Positions 17,072-26,454 of a DNA stretch of 64,000 nucleotides are shown piece by piece. Within the stretch, counting starts at the first letter, position 1, and the number at the start of each line of letters is the position of its first letter. A program made the translations under genes and the position numbers. The stretch is from Nocardia vulneris (GTDB lineage Bacteria > Actinomycetota > Actinomycetes > Mycobacteriales > Mycobacteriaceae), in contig NZ_BDCI01000036.1 in NCBI RefSeq assembly GCF_001613425.1, positions 1 to 64,000 of the forward strand, given 5' to 3'. Below the pieces are notes generated by a model. The model was not told where the DNA came from. It searched no databases and saw only the letters and a list, made by a program, of their open reading frames with translations.

Positions 17072-18217
17072 ATGGCCGGGGCAGGCAGAGAACACGTTCC
17101 CTTCCATGGTTCGCCCCGGCCCACGATAGGCATCGAGTGGGAGATCGCGCTCGTCGACAAGGTGAGCCGGGATCTGTCGAATACCGCTGCGGCGGTATTC
17201 GATTCGGTGGGTGACCTACGTGCGCACGACGGCACGCCACAGATCACCAAGGAGTTGCTGCGCAATACCGTCGAACTCGTCACCGGGGTGCACGACACCG
17301 TCGGTGCGGCGGTCGACGATCTGCGCGGCACGATGGACACGGTGCGGCGCGCGGCCGACGGACAAGGCGTCGACTTGTTCTGTGCCGGAACGCATCCGTT
17401 CGCGCAATGGTCGGCCCAGCAGCTGACCCGCTCGGAGCACTACGACGAGCTGATCGAGCGCACCCAGTGGTGGGGCCGCCAGATGATGATCTGGGGCGTG
17501 CACGTGCACGTCGGAGTCTCGCACCGGGAGAAGGTCTTTCCGATCCTGAACTCGCTGCTGCTGCACTACCCGCACCTGCTGGCGCTGTCCGCCTCCTCGC
17601 CGATGTGGGCAGGCTCGGACACCGGCTACGCCAGCAACCGGACGCTGATGTTCCAGCAGCTACCCACCGCGGGTCTGCCGTTCCAGTTCGAGAATTGGCG
17701 CCAGTTCGAGCATTTCGTGCACGACCAGTTCAAAACCGGTGTGTTCGAACAGCTCGGCGGTATGCACTGGGACATCAGGCCCGCGCCGAAATGGGGCACC
17801 ATCGAGGTCCGGGTGTGCGACGGCGTCTCGACCCGCGCCGAACTGGCCGCGATGGCGGCCATGATCCACTGCCTGATCGTCGATCTGGATCGCCGGCTCG
17901 AAGAGGGCGAGACCCTGCCCACGCTGCCGCCGTGGCACGTGCAGGAGAACAAATGGCGTGCCGCCCGTTACGGGCTGGACGCGATCGTCATCGTGGACGA
18001 CAAGAGCAATGAGCGATTGGTCACCGACGACGTGACCGCGCTACTGAACCGGTTGGAGCCGACAGCCAAACGGCTCGGCTGCGCCGACGAACTCGCGCTG
18101 GTGGCCGAGATCCCCGAGCGCGGTGCGTCCTATCAGCGCCAGCGCAAGGTCGCCGCGGCCGCGCAGGGCGACCTGATCGCGGTGGTGGACGCGCTGGTCA
18201 AGGAGCTGGACCAGTAA
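17072..18217 (+). CDS. YbdK-family carboxylate-amine ligase (glutamate-cysteine ligase type 2 fold)
   Basis: 381 residues, starting 13 nt after sodC and probably co-transcribed. The GCS2-family blocks are TIGIEWEIALVD (ATP/metal site), HDGTPQITKELLRNTVELVTGVH, FCAGTHPFAQW, MMIWGVHVHVGV, LSASSPMWAGSDTGYASNRT, FENWRQFE, GGMHWDIRPAPKWGTIEVRVCD. The M. tuberculosis homologue Rv0433 has the same place. These enzymes can have weak glutamate-cysteine ligase activity; the natural substrate is not established. Mycothiol-using actinobacteria do not need glutathione, so another amide product is likely. Confidence 0.92.
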   Translation: MAGAGREHVPFHGSPRPTIGIEWEIALVDKVSRDLSNTAAAVFDSVGDLRAHDGTPQITKELLRNTVELVTGVHDTVGAAVDDLRGTMDTVRRAADGQGVDLFCAGTHPFAQWSAQQLTRSEHYDELIERTQWWGRQMMIWGVHVHVGVSHREKVFPILNSLLLHYPHLLALSASSPMWAGSDTGYASNRTLMFQQLPTAGLPFQFENWRQFEHFVHDQFKTGVFEQLGGMHWDIRPAPKWGTIEVRVCDGVSTRAELAAMAAMIHCLIVDLDRRLEEGETLPTLPPWHVQENKWRAARYGLDAIVIVDDKSNERLVTDDVTALLNRLEPTAKRLGCADELALVAEIPERGASYQRQRKVAAAAQGDLIAVVDALVKELDQ

Positions 18218-18284
18218 TTTCCGGTCGGTACCGGTTGCCCAGTGTTCAAACGGCAAGTGGGATGGCGTTCATCCCGCGTTTACT

Positions 18285-19646
18285 ATGGTCGACGTGCTTG
18301 TCGAAGACCCAGGGCCCAGAACAGGAAGTACGGCTACGCGATCGCGTGTGCCGTCGCCTCGGGTCTGGGTCGCGGTGGCCGTCGCCGCGGTGCCGGTGCT
18401 GCTCATCGCGCTGCAGGGCGTGGCGATGTGGCAGGGCTTCGAAGGTCCGCTGGGCAGCCTGTGGCACGACTACGTCGGCACGCCGAAATCCATGTCCGTG
18501 CCGTGGGCCGGCTTGATCCTCGCGCTGGTCGGGCTCTCCGGTCGGCGGCGGCTGATCGTGCTCGGCGCCGCCGTCGGCATCGACGTGGTGTGGGCGAGCA
18601 TCCGGCTGCTGGCGGGCGAACCGTTCGCGATCGGTAACGGGCCGGTGCTCGCGCTCACCGCGCTGGCGGTGTTCGCGTGGCTGCGCTGGGACGGCGCCGA
18701 CCGGCGCAACGCGCTGCACGCGGCGGCGCTCGGCGCGCTGCTGATCCTGGCCACCAAGGTCGGTGACGTGTGGCTGCACGTCACCGTGCTGAGCAGGCCG
18801 ACGGTGCTCGACGAGTACGTGCTGCTGGCCGATCACGCGCTCGGCGACCCGTCCTGGGTGATGGGCCGGGTGCTGGACGTGCTGGGGCCTGCCGTGTACG
18901 CGGTGCTGCACTGGGTGTACATCGAGTTGCCGGTCGCGGCGATCGTGGTCGCGGTGTGGCAGCTGCGCCGGGTGGCCACGAGCGGGCGCTGGCCGAGTCA
19001 CTATCTGGTGCGCACGTTTCTGGTGCTCGGGCTGGTCGGCCCGGTCATCTATGTGATCTTCCCGGTGGTGGGACCGATGTTCGCGTTCGGGCCGGACGGG
19101 CACGGGCTGCAACTCGGCAACTTCTGGCCGGGCGTGGTGCCGCCGCTGGACCGCAGTCCGATGCCGATGCCCTTCGACGCGGCGACCCCGCGCAACTGCA
19201 TGCCGTCCATGCACACGGCCTGGGCGCTGTCGGTCTTCCTGCACACCCGCCGCGATACCGACGGCGGTCCCGCGCCGGCCTGGTTGCGCTGGGGTGGCAC
19301 CTTCTGGCTGCTGGCCACGCTCACCGCGACCCTCGGCTTCGGCTACCACTACGGCGTCGACCTGGTGGCCGGCGCGGTGCTCTGCCTGACCGTGGAATCG
19401 GCGCTGCGCGATCCCGAACGCGGCTGGGGCTGGTTCCGCATCCGCCTCGTCGCGGGCGGCCTCGCCGTCCTGGCCATCCTGCTGCTGTCCTACCGTTTCC
19501 TGCCGGTCTCGATGGCCGAATACCCCGTCCTCGCAGGCACCGTCGTCCTCGCCCTGCTCGCCGGCCTCGCCGCCGCCTTCCACGCCACCTGGTTCGCCAA
19601 CCGCCGCCGAACCACCCCCAAAGAACTCGAAACCGTCACCCGCTGA
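18285..19646 (+). CDS. PAP2-superfamily membrane phosphatase/transferase
   Basis: 453 residues with about 12 hydrophobic segments. The C-terminal half has the PAP2 active-site pattern: RNCMPSMHTAWAL (motif 2, with the His) and GFGYHYGVDLVAG (motif 3, His-x3-Asp). This subgroup resembles inositol-phosphoceramide-synthase-like PAP2_3 proteins, so it may transfer a phospho-headgroup as well as dephosphorylate lipids. The start at 18285 has no clear ribosome site, and a GTG at 18294 is an alternative. The 67-bp gap to the ligase holds only a weak imperfect hairpin. Confidence 0.82.
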   Translation: MVDVLVEDPGPRTGSTATRSRVPSPRVWVAVAVAAVPVLLIALQGVAMWQGFEGPLGSLWHDYVGTPKSMSVPWAGLILALVGLSGRRRLIVLGAAVGIDVVWASIRLLAGEPFAIGNGPVLALTALAVFAWLRWDGADRRNALHAAALGALLILATKVGDVWLHVTVLSRPTVLDEYVLLADHALGDPSWVMGRVLDVLGPAVYAVLHWVYIELPVAAIVVAVWQLRRVATSGRWPSHYLVRTFLVLGLVGPVIYVIFPVVGPMFAFGPDGHGLQLGNFWPGVVPPLDRSPMPMPFDAATPRNCMPSMHTAWALSVFLHTRRDTDGGPAPAWLRWGGTFWLLATLTATLGFGYHYGVDLVAGAVLCLTVESALRDPERGWGWFRIRLVAGGLAVLAILLLSYRFLPVSMAEYPVLAGTVVLALLAGLAAAFHATWFANRRRTTPKELETVTR

Positions 19647-19665
19647 AACCGGCTGCGCCGCTCGG

Positions 19666-19923
19666 TTACTCGTAGTGGTGACGGCAGGCGACGATCTTCG
19701 CCGTGTCGTCTTCGATGACGTACACGATGCGATGTTCGCTGGTGATGCGTCGGGACCAGAATCCGGCGAGGTTCTGGCGCAATGCTTCTGGCTTACCGAT
19801 TCCTTCGTAGCCGTTGCGTGTGATGTCGTCGATCAGCTTGTTGACGCGTTTGAGGGTCGCGCGGTCGTGCGCCTGCCACCACAGATAGTCGGCCCACGCG
19901 TCGGGCGTGAAGAGAATCTTCAC
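19666..19923 (-). CDS. yoeB: Toxin YoeB/Txe (ribosome-dependent mRNA interferase)
   Basis: 85 residues. The fold pattern is MKILFTPDAWADYLWWQ at the start, KPEALRQNLAGFWSRRI, EHRIVYVI and the ending CRHHYE. The residues that matter in E. coli YoeB are all at the same numbers: Glu46, Arg65, His83 and Tyr84. It should cleave mRNA in the ribosomal A site when free. The GTG start overlaps the antitoxin stop as GTGA, which couples translation and keeps the toxin below antitoxin level. Confidence 0.95.
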   Translation of the reverse strand: MKILFTPDAWADYLWWQAHDRATLKRVNKLIDDITRNGYEGIGKPEALRQNLAGFWSRRITSEHRIVYVIEDDTAKIVACRHHYE

Positions 19924-20192
19924 GCGCTGTCCTCATCGTCGACCTCGATGAGATCGTGCGGCTCGACCTCTCCGGCCCGCAGTTGAGCGATCGACCTCTC
20001 CAGGTGGCGGGCGTTCGCCGGGTTACCCAAGAGATAGGCAGTCTCCTTCAACGACTCGTACTCGCGAAGCGAAATAACGACCGCGGGCTCGTGCCCAGCC
20101 CGGGTGATGACGACTTCCTCTAGATCCTCGGTGGCGGAATCCAGGACCGCCGCTAGGTTGGCGCGTGCTTCGGTGATGGATATCGGACGCAT
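19920..20192 (-). CDS. yefM: Antitoxin YefM (Phd/YefM family)
   Basis: 90 residues from the ATG at 20192, which has AGAGGA 6 nt upstream. The N-terminal DNA-binding half is MRPISITEARANLAAVLDSA followed by VVITRAGHEPAVVISLREYESLKETAYLL, the standard YefM signature. The acidic C-terminus wraps and neutralises YoeB. Two TGTAC-containing operators lie about 33-50 nt upstream, so the complex should repress its own operon. The unit sits between a PAP2 gene and the antiporter operon. Confidence 0.94.
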   Translation of the reverse strand: MRPISITEARANLAAVLDSATEDLEEVVITRAGHEPAVVISLREYESLKETAYLLGNPANARHLERSIAQLRAGEVEPHDLIEVDDEDSA

Positions 20193-20224
20193 CGGAATTC
20201 CTCTCGCGGCGGTCACACTCTAAC

Positions 20225-20242
20225 TGTACGTGATCCTGTACA
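20225..20242. promoter_or_regulatory. YefM operator pair
   Basis: TGTACG (20225-20230) and TGTACA (20237-20242) lie 12 bp apart centre to centre. E. coli YefM-YoeB binds two TGTACA-core palindromes with the same 12-bp spacing (recalled from published work). The pair sits directly upstream of yefM. Confidence 0.75.
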
Positions 20243-20250
20243 AAGATCGG

Positions 20251-20586
20251 TCAGTTGTCTATTTCGTTGCCCAGTTCGTTGACGGTGAGGAGGCCGTCGC
20301 GGTGGCGTTGTTCGCGGTAGGCGGTGCGGCCGATGAGGTGGGCTACTACGGGGGCGGTGAGCAAGGTGAAGAGGCCGACGAGGACGAGGGCCCAGACGTT
20401 GCCGTGGCCGTAGAGTTCGATGGCCGCGCCCGCGAGGACCAGGATGAGGCCGACCACCTGGGGTTTGGTGGCGGCGTGCATGCGGGTGAGGGTGTCGGGG
20501 AAGCGCACGATCGCGATCGCCGCGGTGAGCGCGAGGGTCGCGCCGAACAGGATCAGCGCGGCGGACAGCCACTGCCACAGGGTCAT
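20251..20586 (-). CDS. mnhG: Mrp antiporter subunit MnhG/MrpG
   Basis: 111 residues with three membrane helices (about 5-27, 38-60 and 64-86) and the MnhG signature FPDTLTRMHAATKPQVVGLI. It is the last gene of the operon, 31 nt after mnhF. It is one of the small subunits of the multi-subunit Na+(K+)/H+ antiporter that exports Na+ under alkaline or salt stress. The soluble C-terminus is short and charged. Confidence 0.94.
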   Translation of the reverse strand: MTLWQWLSAALILFGATLALTAAIAIVRFPDTLTRMHAATKPQVVGLILVLAGAAIELYGHGNVWALVLVGLFTLLTAPVVAHLIGRTAYREQRHRDGLLTVNELGNEIDN

Positions 20587-20617
20587 CGGCCGGCTCCGGA
20601 GGTCGGGTGGGTGCGGG

Positions 20618-20878
20618 TCACTGGTCGTCCCGGACGCGGAAGCGGGATACGGCGGCGGAGCCGAGGAAACCGACCAGGGCCAGCGCGATGATCGCGGGCA
20701 GCAGGGTGGTGTCCTGGCTGTAGGCCGCCCAGACGGCGAGACCGGACGCGGCGATCGCCATCAGCGAGTCGATGCCGACCACCCGGTCCAGTGTGCTCGG
20801 TCCGGCGAGAATGCGATAGCTGGTGAGCGCGGCGGCAACGGTCAGCATCACCCCTGCCACGATGGCGACGACGGTCAC
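20618..20878 (-). CDS. mnhF: Mrp antiporter subunit MnhF/MrpF
   Basis: 86 residues from the GTG at 20878, which overlaps the mnhE stop as GTGA. Three membrane helices are visible, with the MnhF signature YRILAGPSTLDRVVGIDSL after the first. Small membrane subunit of the Mrp complex; the M. tuberculosis Mrp operon does not occur in this block, so the operon looks lineage-specific. Confidence 0.94.
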   Translation of the reverse strand: MTVVAIVAGVMLTVAAALTSYRILAGPSTLDRVVGIDSLMAIAASGLAVWAAYSQDTTLLPAIIALALVGFLGSAAVSRFRVRDDQ

Positions 20879-21444
20879 GGAAGCACCTCCGGGGGCGTTG
20901 CGCTGGAACGCCATTCGGCATGGCGCTCGAACGACGAGATGAGCAGTTTCTCCAGGCGCCGGGTGGTCCGGTAGAACTTGTCCACCGCTTCGTCGCTGCT
21001 GACGTCGAGCACGTGGACGTAGACCACGCAACGCCGCCGGTCGATCTCGAGCACCATGGTGCCCGGGATCAGGTTCAGCAGGTCCACGCAGAGCACCAGC
21101 ACCAGATCGGATTTGGTGCTCAGATAGACCCGCAGCACCCCGGAGACCGGCGGCGCGGCCGGGCGGATCGCGAACCAGGCCACCTGCACACTCGACTCGA
21201 TCGCGTAATACGAAGCGACGAACACCAATTGGAGCAGCGACAGCGGATGCAACCGCCCGCCCACCGGCACCCGCGGCAGCGGCAGCGCCACCATGATCAG
21301 CGCGCCCACCGCGATCCCCGCGAGCAGATTGGCCACGCTGAGATCGCCCCACAGTGCGATCCAGACCAGCGTGAGCCAGCTCAGCACGCCGACGCGCACC
21401 GCGCCCTCGCGGCTGACCCCGCGTTGCCAACGCTGGGTGGTCAT
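20875..21444 (-). CDS. mnhE: Mrp antiporter subunit MnhE/MrpE
   Basis: 189 residues with helices near 20-55 and 70-95, then the MnhE core YYAIESSVQVAWFAIRP and LINLIPGTMVLEID-like text (here LLNLIPGTMVLEIDRRRCVVYVHVLD). The C-terminal cytoplasmic domain is well conserved. It overlaps mnhD upstream (ATGA) and mnhF downstream (GTGA), so the subunits are made in step. Confidence 0.94.
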   Translation of the reverse strand: MTTQRWQRGVSREGAVRVGVLSWLTLVWIALWGDLSVANLLAGIAVGALIMVALPLPRVPVGGRLHPLSLLQLVFVASYYAIESSVQVAWFAIRPAAPPVSGVLRVYLSTKSDLVLVLCVDLLNLIPGTMVLEIDRRRCVVYVHVLDVSSDEAVDKFYRTTRRLEKLLISSFERHAEWRSSATPPEVLP

Positions 21445-23057
21445 CGGCGTCCCTCCGGCTCCGCGGGCAGCGAATCACCCAGTACCGCGGTGACATACAC
21501 GCCGGGATCGGCGAGATCCGCGGCGGCGCGGTCGGCGATGCGCAGCATCGGGCCCGCGAGCACCGTCAGGCTGAGGCCGACCGCGACCAGGGCCGCGGTG
21601 GAGGCGACCATCGACAGCGGCATCCGGCCGGGATCGGTGCGTTCGTCGTACAGCACGTCGGTCGATTCCTCGATCAGCGTCGGCGTGTTCGCCGCGGACA
21701 GGTGGCCTTCCGGCGCTTCCGCGCGCGGCCGCCAGAACGCTTTGCTCCACACCCGCGCGACGGTGTACAGCGTGAGCAGGCTGGTCAGCACCGAGCCGCC
21801 CACCAGCACCCAGGCCAGCACGCTGCCGTCCTGCGCGCCCGCCTGTAGCAGCGCCACCTTGCCGATGAATCCCGAGAACGGTGGAATACCACCGAGATTC
21901 AGCGCCGGTATCAGGAACAGCACGGCGAGCACCGGGCTGGCCGCGGCCAGCCCGCCGAGTCGGCGCAACGACGTCGAGCCTGCCTGCCGCTCGATCAGGC
22001 CGACCACCAGGAACAACGCCGTCTGCACCAGAATGTGGTGCGCCACATAGAACACCGCGCCGGCCAGGCCGGACACACTGGCCAGCCCCACCCCGAACAC
22101 CATGTAGCCGATGTGACTGACCAGCGTGAACGACAGCAGCCTGCGAATATCGCTCTGCGCGATCGCGCCGAGGATGCCGATCAGCATGGTGAGCAGTCCG
22201 CACACCAGCAGGATGGACTCGAATTCGCCGCCGGGGAACAGCAGCGAATGCGTCCGGATGATCGCGTACACACCGACTTTGGTGAGCAACCCGGCGAACA
22301 CCGCGGTCACCGGTGCGGGCGCGGTGGGGTAGGAGTCGGGCAGCCAGCTCGACAGCGGGAACACCGCCGCCTTGATCCCGAACGACACCAGCAGCACGGC
22401 GTAGATGGCCGCGCGGATGCCCTCCGGCACCGCCCCGATCCGCTCCGCCAGCTGGGCCAGGTTCAGCGTCCCGGTGGCCGCGTAGGTCATGCCGATGCCG
22501 GTCAGGAAGATCAGCGAGGCGAGCATCGAGACCATTACGTACGACACGCCGGCGCGGATGCGGGCCGCGGTGCCGCCGACGGTCAGCAGCACGAACGAGG
22601 CGGCGAGCAGGATCTCGAAGCCGACGAACAGGTTGAACAGGTCACCGGCGAGGAAGGCGGCCGAGACGCCGCCGGTGAGCACCAGATAGGTGGGGCGGTA
22701 GATCGAGGTCGGCTGGCGCTGGTCGCCGTCGCGGATGTTCTGGCCCGCACCGTAAACCGCGACGGCGAGCAGCACGATGGACGAGACGAGCAGCATCGCC
22801 GCGGACAGCCGATCCGCCACCAGGGTGATGCCGATCGGCGTCTCCCAATTGCCGACCTGCACCGCGGTGGTGCCGTGGCGGTCGGTCAGATACAGCAGGA
22901 AAGCGCAGATGACGACCACGGCGGTGAGCGCGCTCAACATGATCACGCGTTGCGTGCGCGGCCTGCGGCCGAAGACCAGCGTGCCCGCGGCCGCGAGCAG
23001 CGGCACCAGCACGGGCAGCGGCATCAGGGTGCGCAGCAGGTCGGGGGAGAGGCTCAA
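21441..23057 (-). CDS. mnhD: Mrp antiporter subunit MnhD/MrpD
   Basis: 538 residues from the TTG at 23057, which overlaps the mnhC stop as TTGA; a longer frame exists but would lie inside mnhC. About 14 helices, homologous to NuoN/NuoM of complex I, with the proton-path text FGIKAAVFPLSSWLPDSYPTAPAPVTAVFAGLLTKVGVYAIIR and RRLLSFTLVSHIGYM. The conserved Glu and Lys residues of the channel are present. It works with MnhA as the ion-translocating core. Confidence 0.94.
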   Translation of the reverse strand: MSLSPDLLRTLMPLPVLVPLLAAAGTLVFGRRPRTQRVIMLSALTAVVVICAFLLYLTDRHGTTAVQVGNWETPIGITLVADRLSAAMLLVSSIVLLAVAVYGAGQNIRDGDQRQPTSIYRPTYLVLTGGVSAAFLAGDLFNLFVGFEILLAASFVLLTVGGTAARIRAGVSYVMVSMLASLIFLTGIGMTYAATGTLNLAQLAERIGAVPEGIRAAIYAVLLVSFGIKAAVFPLSSWLPDSYPTAPAPVTAVFAGLLTKVGVYAIIRTHSLLFPGGEFESILLVCGLLTMLIGILGAIAQSDIRRLLSFTLVSHIGYMVFGVGLASVSGLAGAVFYVAHHILVQTALFLVVGLIERQAGSTSLRRLGGLAAASPVLAVLFLIPALNLGGIPPFSGFIGKVALLQAGAQDGSVLAWVLVGGSVLTSLLTLYTVARVWSKAFWRPRAEAPEGHLSAANTPTLIEESTDVLYDERTDPGRMPLSMVASTAALVAVGLSLTVLAGPMLRIADRAAADLADPGVYVTAVLGDSLPAEPEGRR

Positions 23058-23437
23058 TCTTCCGGATCCTCTCGCTCGCGCCGGCGGGCCACGTCCACAT
23101 CGTCCGGGTCGTTCTCGACATCGTCGGTGGTGGTCAGCGTGAAGGAGCGGTAGGCGAGCGCGAGCACGAACGCCGCGATCCCCATGGTGATGACGATGGC
23201 GGTGAGCACCATCGCCTGGGCCAGCGGGTCGGCGGTGTCGCGGTGGGTGGTGTCGGTCTGGCCCTGGATCGGCGCGCGCCCGTCCCGCCCGGCCAGCGTG
23301 ATGATCAGCAGGTTCACCGCATTGCCGAACAGGATCATGCCGAGCAGCATCTTCGACACCGCGCGCTCGAGGATGAGATAGACCCCGCACGCGACCAGCA
23401 CGCCGATCACGATCAGCAGGGTGAGATTCGCCGTCAT
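23054..23437 (-). CDS. mnhC: Mrp antiporter subunit MnhC/MrpC
   Basis: 127 residues, homologous to NuoK. Three helices with GVYLILERAVSKMLLGMILFGNAVNLLII and DPLAQAMVLTAIVITMGIAAFVLALAYR. The C-terminus is an acidic, Asp/Glu-rich tail of about 25 residues. It starts at an ATG that overlaps the mnhA stop as ATGA and itself overlaps mnhD. Confidence 0.95.
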   Translation of the reverse strand: MTANLTLLIVIGVLVACGVYLILERAVSKMLLGMILFGNAVNLLIITLAGRDGRAPIQGQTDTTHRDTADPLAQAMVLTAIVITMGIAAFVLALAYRSFTLTTTDDVENDPDDVDVARRREREDPED

Positions 23438-26343
23438 GACGTGGGACCTCCCTTCGCCGTGGCGGTTTCGCTGGTGGCCAGCTCGCTGTCGAGGCGGGCG
23501 CCGAGGCTGCGCAGCACGTCGAGCACCAGGCCGACGACGATCAGGTAGACGCCGAGATCGAAGAACAACGCGGTCACCAGTTTGATGTGGCCGAGCACCG
23601 GCAGCGTCACCTCGAAGATCGCGGACGACAGCGGCGGCGCACCGAAAAACAGTGAGGCGCCCGCGGTTCCGGCCGCCAGGGTGAGCCCGGCGCCGAGCAG
23701 ATGGCCCGCGTCGACCGGCAGCGCCTCGCCGAGCTCGTAGCGCCCGCCCGCCAGATAGCGCAGCGTCAGTGCGAGCCCGGCGGTGAGACCGCCCGCGAAC
23801 CCGCCGCCGGGTGCGTTGTGCCCGGAGAAGAAGAAATACACCGACAGCACCATGATGGTCGGGAACACCAGTCGGGTGGTGATCTGCATGACCATCGACC
23901 GGTCCGCGCGATCGACCAGCCGTCCGGCGGGCAGCCAGCTCACCAGATCCGGGTCGTAGTGCGGCGAATCGGCGGCGCGCGGCGCGCTGCCGAACCGGCG
24001 GCTGCGGAACACCAGCGAGGCCACGCCGGTGGCCGCCACCACGAGCACCGAGATCTCGCCGAGGGTGTCCCACGCGCGGATATCGACGAGCAGCACGTTG
24101 ACGGCGTTCTTGCCGCCGCCGAATTGGTATGCGGCATCGGGGATCCGGTGCCAGATCGGTTCGGCGGTGCGGGCCGCGGTGGCGAACGCGCCGAAGACCG
24201 TGACCGCCGTGCCGACCAGCGCCGCCAGGATCGCGCGGCGGGCCTTGAACGCGGTCGCCTTGCCCTCCTCGATCTCGGCGGGGAAGGCGCGCAGCACCAG
24301 CACGAAGATCACCAGAGTCAGTGTCTCGACCAGGAATTGGGTGAGCGCCAGGTCGGGTGCGCCGTGCAGCGCGAAGATCACGCCACAGCCGTAACCGGTG
24401 ACGCCGACCACCAGCACACCCGCCAGCCGGTTGCGCAGCACGGTCGCACCGAGCGCCATCGCGATCATGATGCCGCCGATCACCGCCTGCAACGGCGAAT
24501 CCCACAGGCGCAGTTCGACTCCGGTGCGGGTGCCGACCGCGAGCAGGACCGCGGGCAGGATGATCAGCGTGCTCAGGATCGTCGCCTGGCTCAACGGCAG
24601 GGAGCCGCGCTGCACCGCGCCGGTCATCCGCAGCGACAGCCGATCCATCGCGCGCAGCGTGGCGTCGTAGGCGCGGTCGGCGTTGCCCAGGCGCGGGTGC
24701 GCCGGGTCGCGTAGCCGGTCGCGCAGCTGGAACAGCGCGATACCGCCCGCGATCACCAGCACGGTCAGCAGCAGTGCGAGATTCACGCCGTGCCAGAGCG
24801 CCAGGTGCGAAAGCAGTTCCTCCGGCAGCGTTTTCGCGTAGGGGCGCAACAGCCGGTCCAACCCGGGCGCGGCCAGACCCGCGACCAGGCTCGCCACCGC
24901 GAGGATCGCGGGCGCGGCCAGGAACAGCGCACCGGGTGCGTGCCAATTCCCTTGGTGATCCGGCTTGTCGGCGGTCGCGGTGCCGGGCGCGTCGAGGTAT
25001 TCGGTGACGCGGCGGGCGCGGTGCGCGCCGTGCGGGGTCGGCTGTCCCGGCTTGTCCGCGAAGGCGCCCCAGACGAAACGGATGCTGTAGCCGACGGTCA
25101 GCATCGAGCCGAGTACCACGCCGACGGCGAGCGCCACCCTGGCCGGTTCGGCGAGGTTGTCCGCGTCCAGGATCGCGCCGAGCGCGCTCTCCTTCCCGAC
25201 GAACCCGACCAGTGGCGGCAGCCCCGCCATGCTCAACGCGGCGAGCACGGCGATGCCGCACAGCACCGGCGCCTTGCGGCCGAGCCCGGAGAGCCGGCGC
25301 AGGTCCCTGGTGCCCGCGCTGTGATCGATGATGCCGACCACCATGAACAGACAGGCTTTGAACAGCGCGTGCGCGACGATCAGCGCGACTCCGGCCAGCG
25401 CCGCCGCCGGGGTGCCGACGCCGACCAGCACGATCAGGAAGCCGAGCTGGCTCACCGTGCCGAACGCGAGCACCAGTTTCAGGTCGGCCACCTCCATCGC
25501 GCGCAACCCGGCGAGCAGCATCGAGGCCACGCCGAGGCCGAGCACGAGCGGATGCCAGACCGGGTTGTCCGCGAACACCGGGGCCAGCCGCGCCACCAGG
25601 TACACACCGGCTTTCACCATGGCCGCGGCGTGCAGGTACGCGCTGACCGGAGTCGGCGCCGCCATCGCGCCGGGCAACCAGAAGTGCAGCGGCACCACCG
25701 CGGACTTGCTGAGCGCGCCGACCAGGATCAGCACCAGCGCCACGTTCACCGCGAGACCGCTGGGCGGGTCGGTCCGGGCCAGCAGCTCGGAGAGTAGATA
25801 GCTGCCGCTCACCTCGCCGAGCACGATCAGGCCGACGAGCATCGCCAGCCCGCCCGCGGCGGTCACCAGCAGGGCCTGGATCGCGGCACGCCTGCTGTTC
25901 GCCTGTTCGGCGTTGTGGCCGACGAGCAGGAACGAGAGCACGGTCGTCACTTCCCAGAAGACGAACAGCAGCAGCATGTTGTCGCTCGTCACGAGCCCGA
26001 ACATGGCACCGGCGAAGCCCACCAGTTCGGCGGCGAACACTCCGAGCCGCGGCTCGTCGTCCTCGAAATATCGGGCGCAGTAGACCAGGATCAGGGCGCC
26101 GATACCCAGCACCAGCACGGCCATGATCGCGGCAAGCGAATCGAAGCGCAGGTCGATGTTCATCGCGATGCTCGGCGCCCAGGCGAGCCGAACCTGCTGT
26201 GTGCTACCCCAATTCGCGATCACCCAGCCCAGGCAGCCGAGCGGCACGAGTGCCAGCACGTAGAAAGCGTTGCGCCCCAGTGCCTTCACCCACAGCGGTG
26301 CGACGAGCGCGGCGGCGGCGATGGCTAGCAGGATTGCGAGCAA
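23434..26343 (-). CDS. mnhA: Fused Mrp antiporter subunit MnhA-MnhB
   Basis: 969 residues. The N-terminal 650 form the NuoL-like MrpA channel, with KSAVVPLHFWLPGAMAAPTPVSAYLHAAAMVKAGVYLVARL and LKLVLAFGTVSQLGFLI. A middle domain follows with GAPDLALTQFLVETLTLVIFVLVLRAFP. From about residue 825 the text RLVFPTIMVLSVYFFFSGHNAPGGGFAGGLTAGLALTLRYLAGG is MnhB, so no separate mnhB is needed. Start is a TTG with GGAG 9 nt upstream. First gene of the operon. Confidence 0.94.
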   Translation of the reverse strand: MLAILLAIAAAALVAPLWVKALGRNAFYVLALVPLGCLGWVIANWGSTQQVRLAWAPSIAMNIDLRFDSLAAIMAVLVLGIGALILVYCARYFEDDEPRLGVFAAELVGFAGAMFGLVTSDNMLLLFVFWEVTTVLSFLLVGHNAEQANSRRAAIQALLVTAAGGLAMLVGLIVLGEVSGSYLLSELLARTDPPSGLAVNVALVLILVGALSKSAVVPLHFWLPGAMAAPTPVSAYLHAAAMVKAGVYLVARLAPVFADNPVWHPLVLGLGVASMLLAGLRAMEVADLKLVLAFGTVSQLGFLIVLVGVGTPAAALAGVALIVAHALFKACLFMVVGIIDHSAGTRDLRRLSGLGRKAPVLCGIAVLAALSMAGLPPLVGFVGKESALGAILDADNLAEPARVALAVGVVLGSMLTVGYSIRFVWGAFADKPGQPTPHGAHRARRVTEYLDAPGTATADKPDHQGNWHAPGALFLAAPAILAVASLVAGLAAPGLDRLLRPYAKTLPEELLSHLALWHGVNLALLLTVLVIAGGIALFQLRDRLRDPAHPRLGNADRAYDATLRAMDRLSLRMTGAVQRGSLPLSQATILSTLIILPAVLLAVGTRTGVELRLWDSPLQAVIGGIMIAMALGATVLRNRLAGVLVVGVTGYGCGVIFALHGAPDLALTQFLVETLTLVIFVLVLRAFPAEIEEGKATAFKARRAILAALVGTAVTVFGAFATAARTAEPIWHRIPDAAYQFGGGKNAVNVLLVDIRAWDTLGEISVLVVAATGVASLVFRSRRFGSAPRAADSPHYDPDLVSWLPAGRLVDRADRSMVMQITTRLVFPTIMVLSVYFFFSGHNAPGGGFAGGLTAGLALTLRYLAGGRYELGEALPVDAGHLLGAGLTLAAGTAGASLFFGAPPLSSAIFEVTLPVLGHIKLVTALFFDLGVYLIVVGLVLDVLRSLGARLDSELATSETATAKGGPTS

Positions 26344-26454
26344 ACTGCACTCCGTCCGGTAGGGGCGGCGGGGTCGTGCGGGACAATCCTACTTGGAGCC
26401 TGGGACTTTCCGCTTCCCGTCGGGTATGGCGTCGGCCATCCGGCGCTGGTCAGG

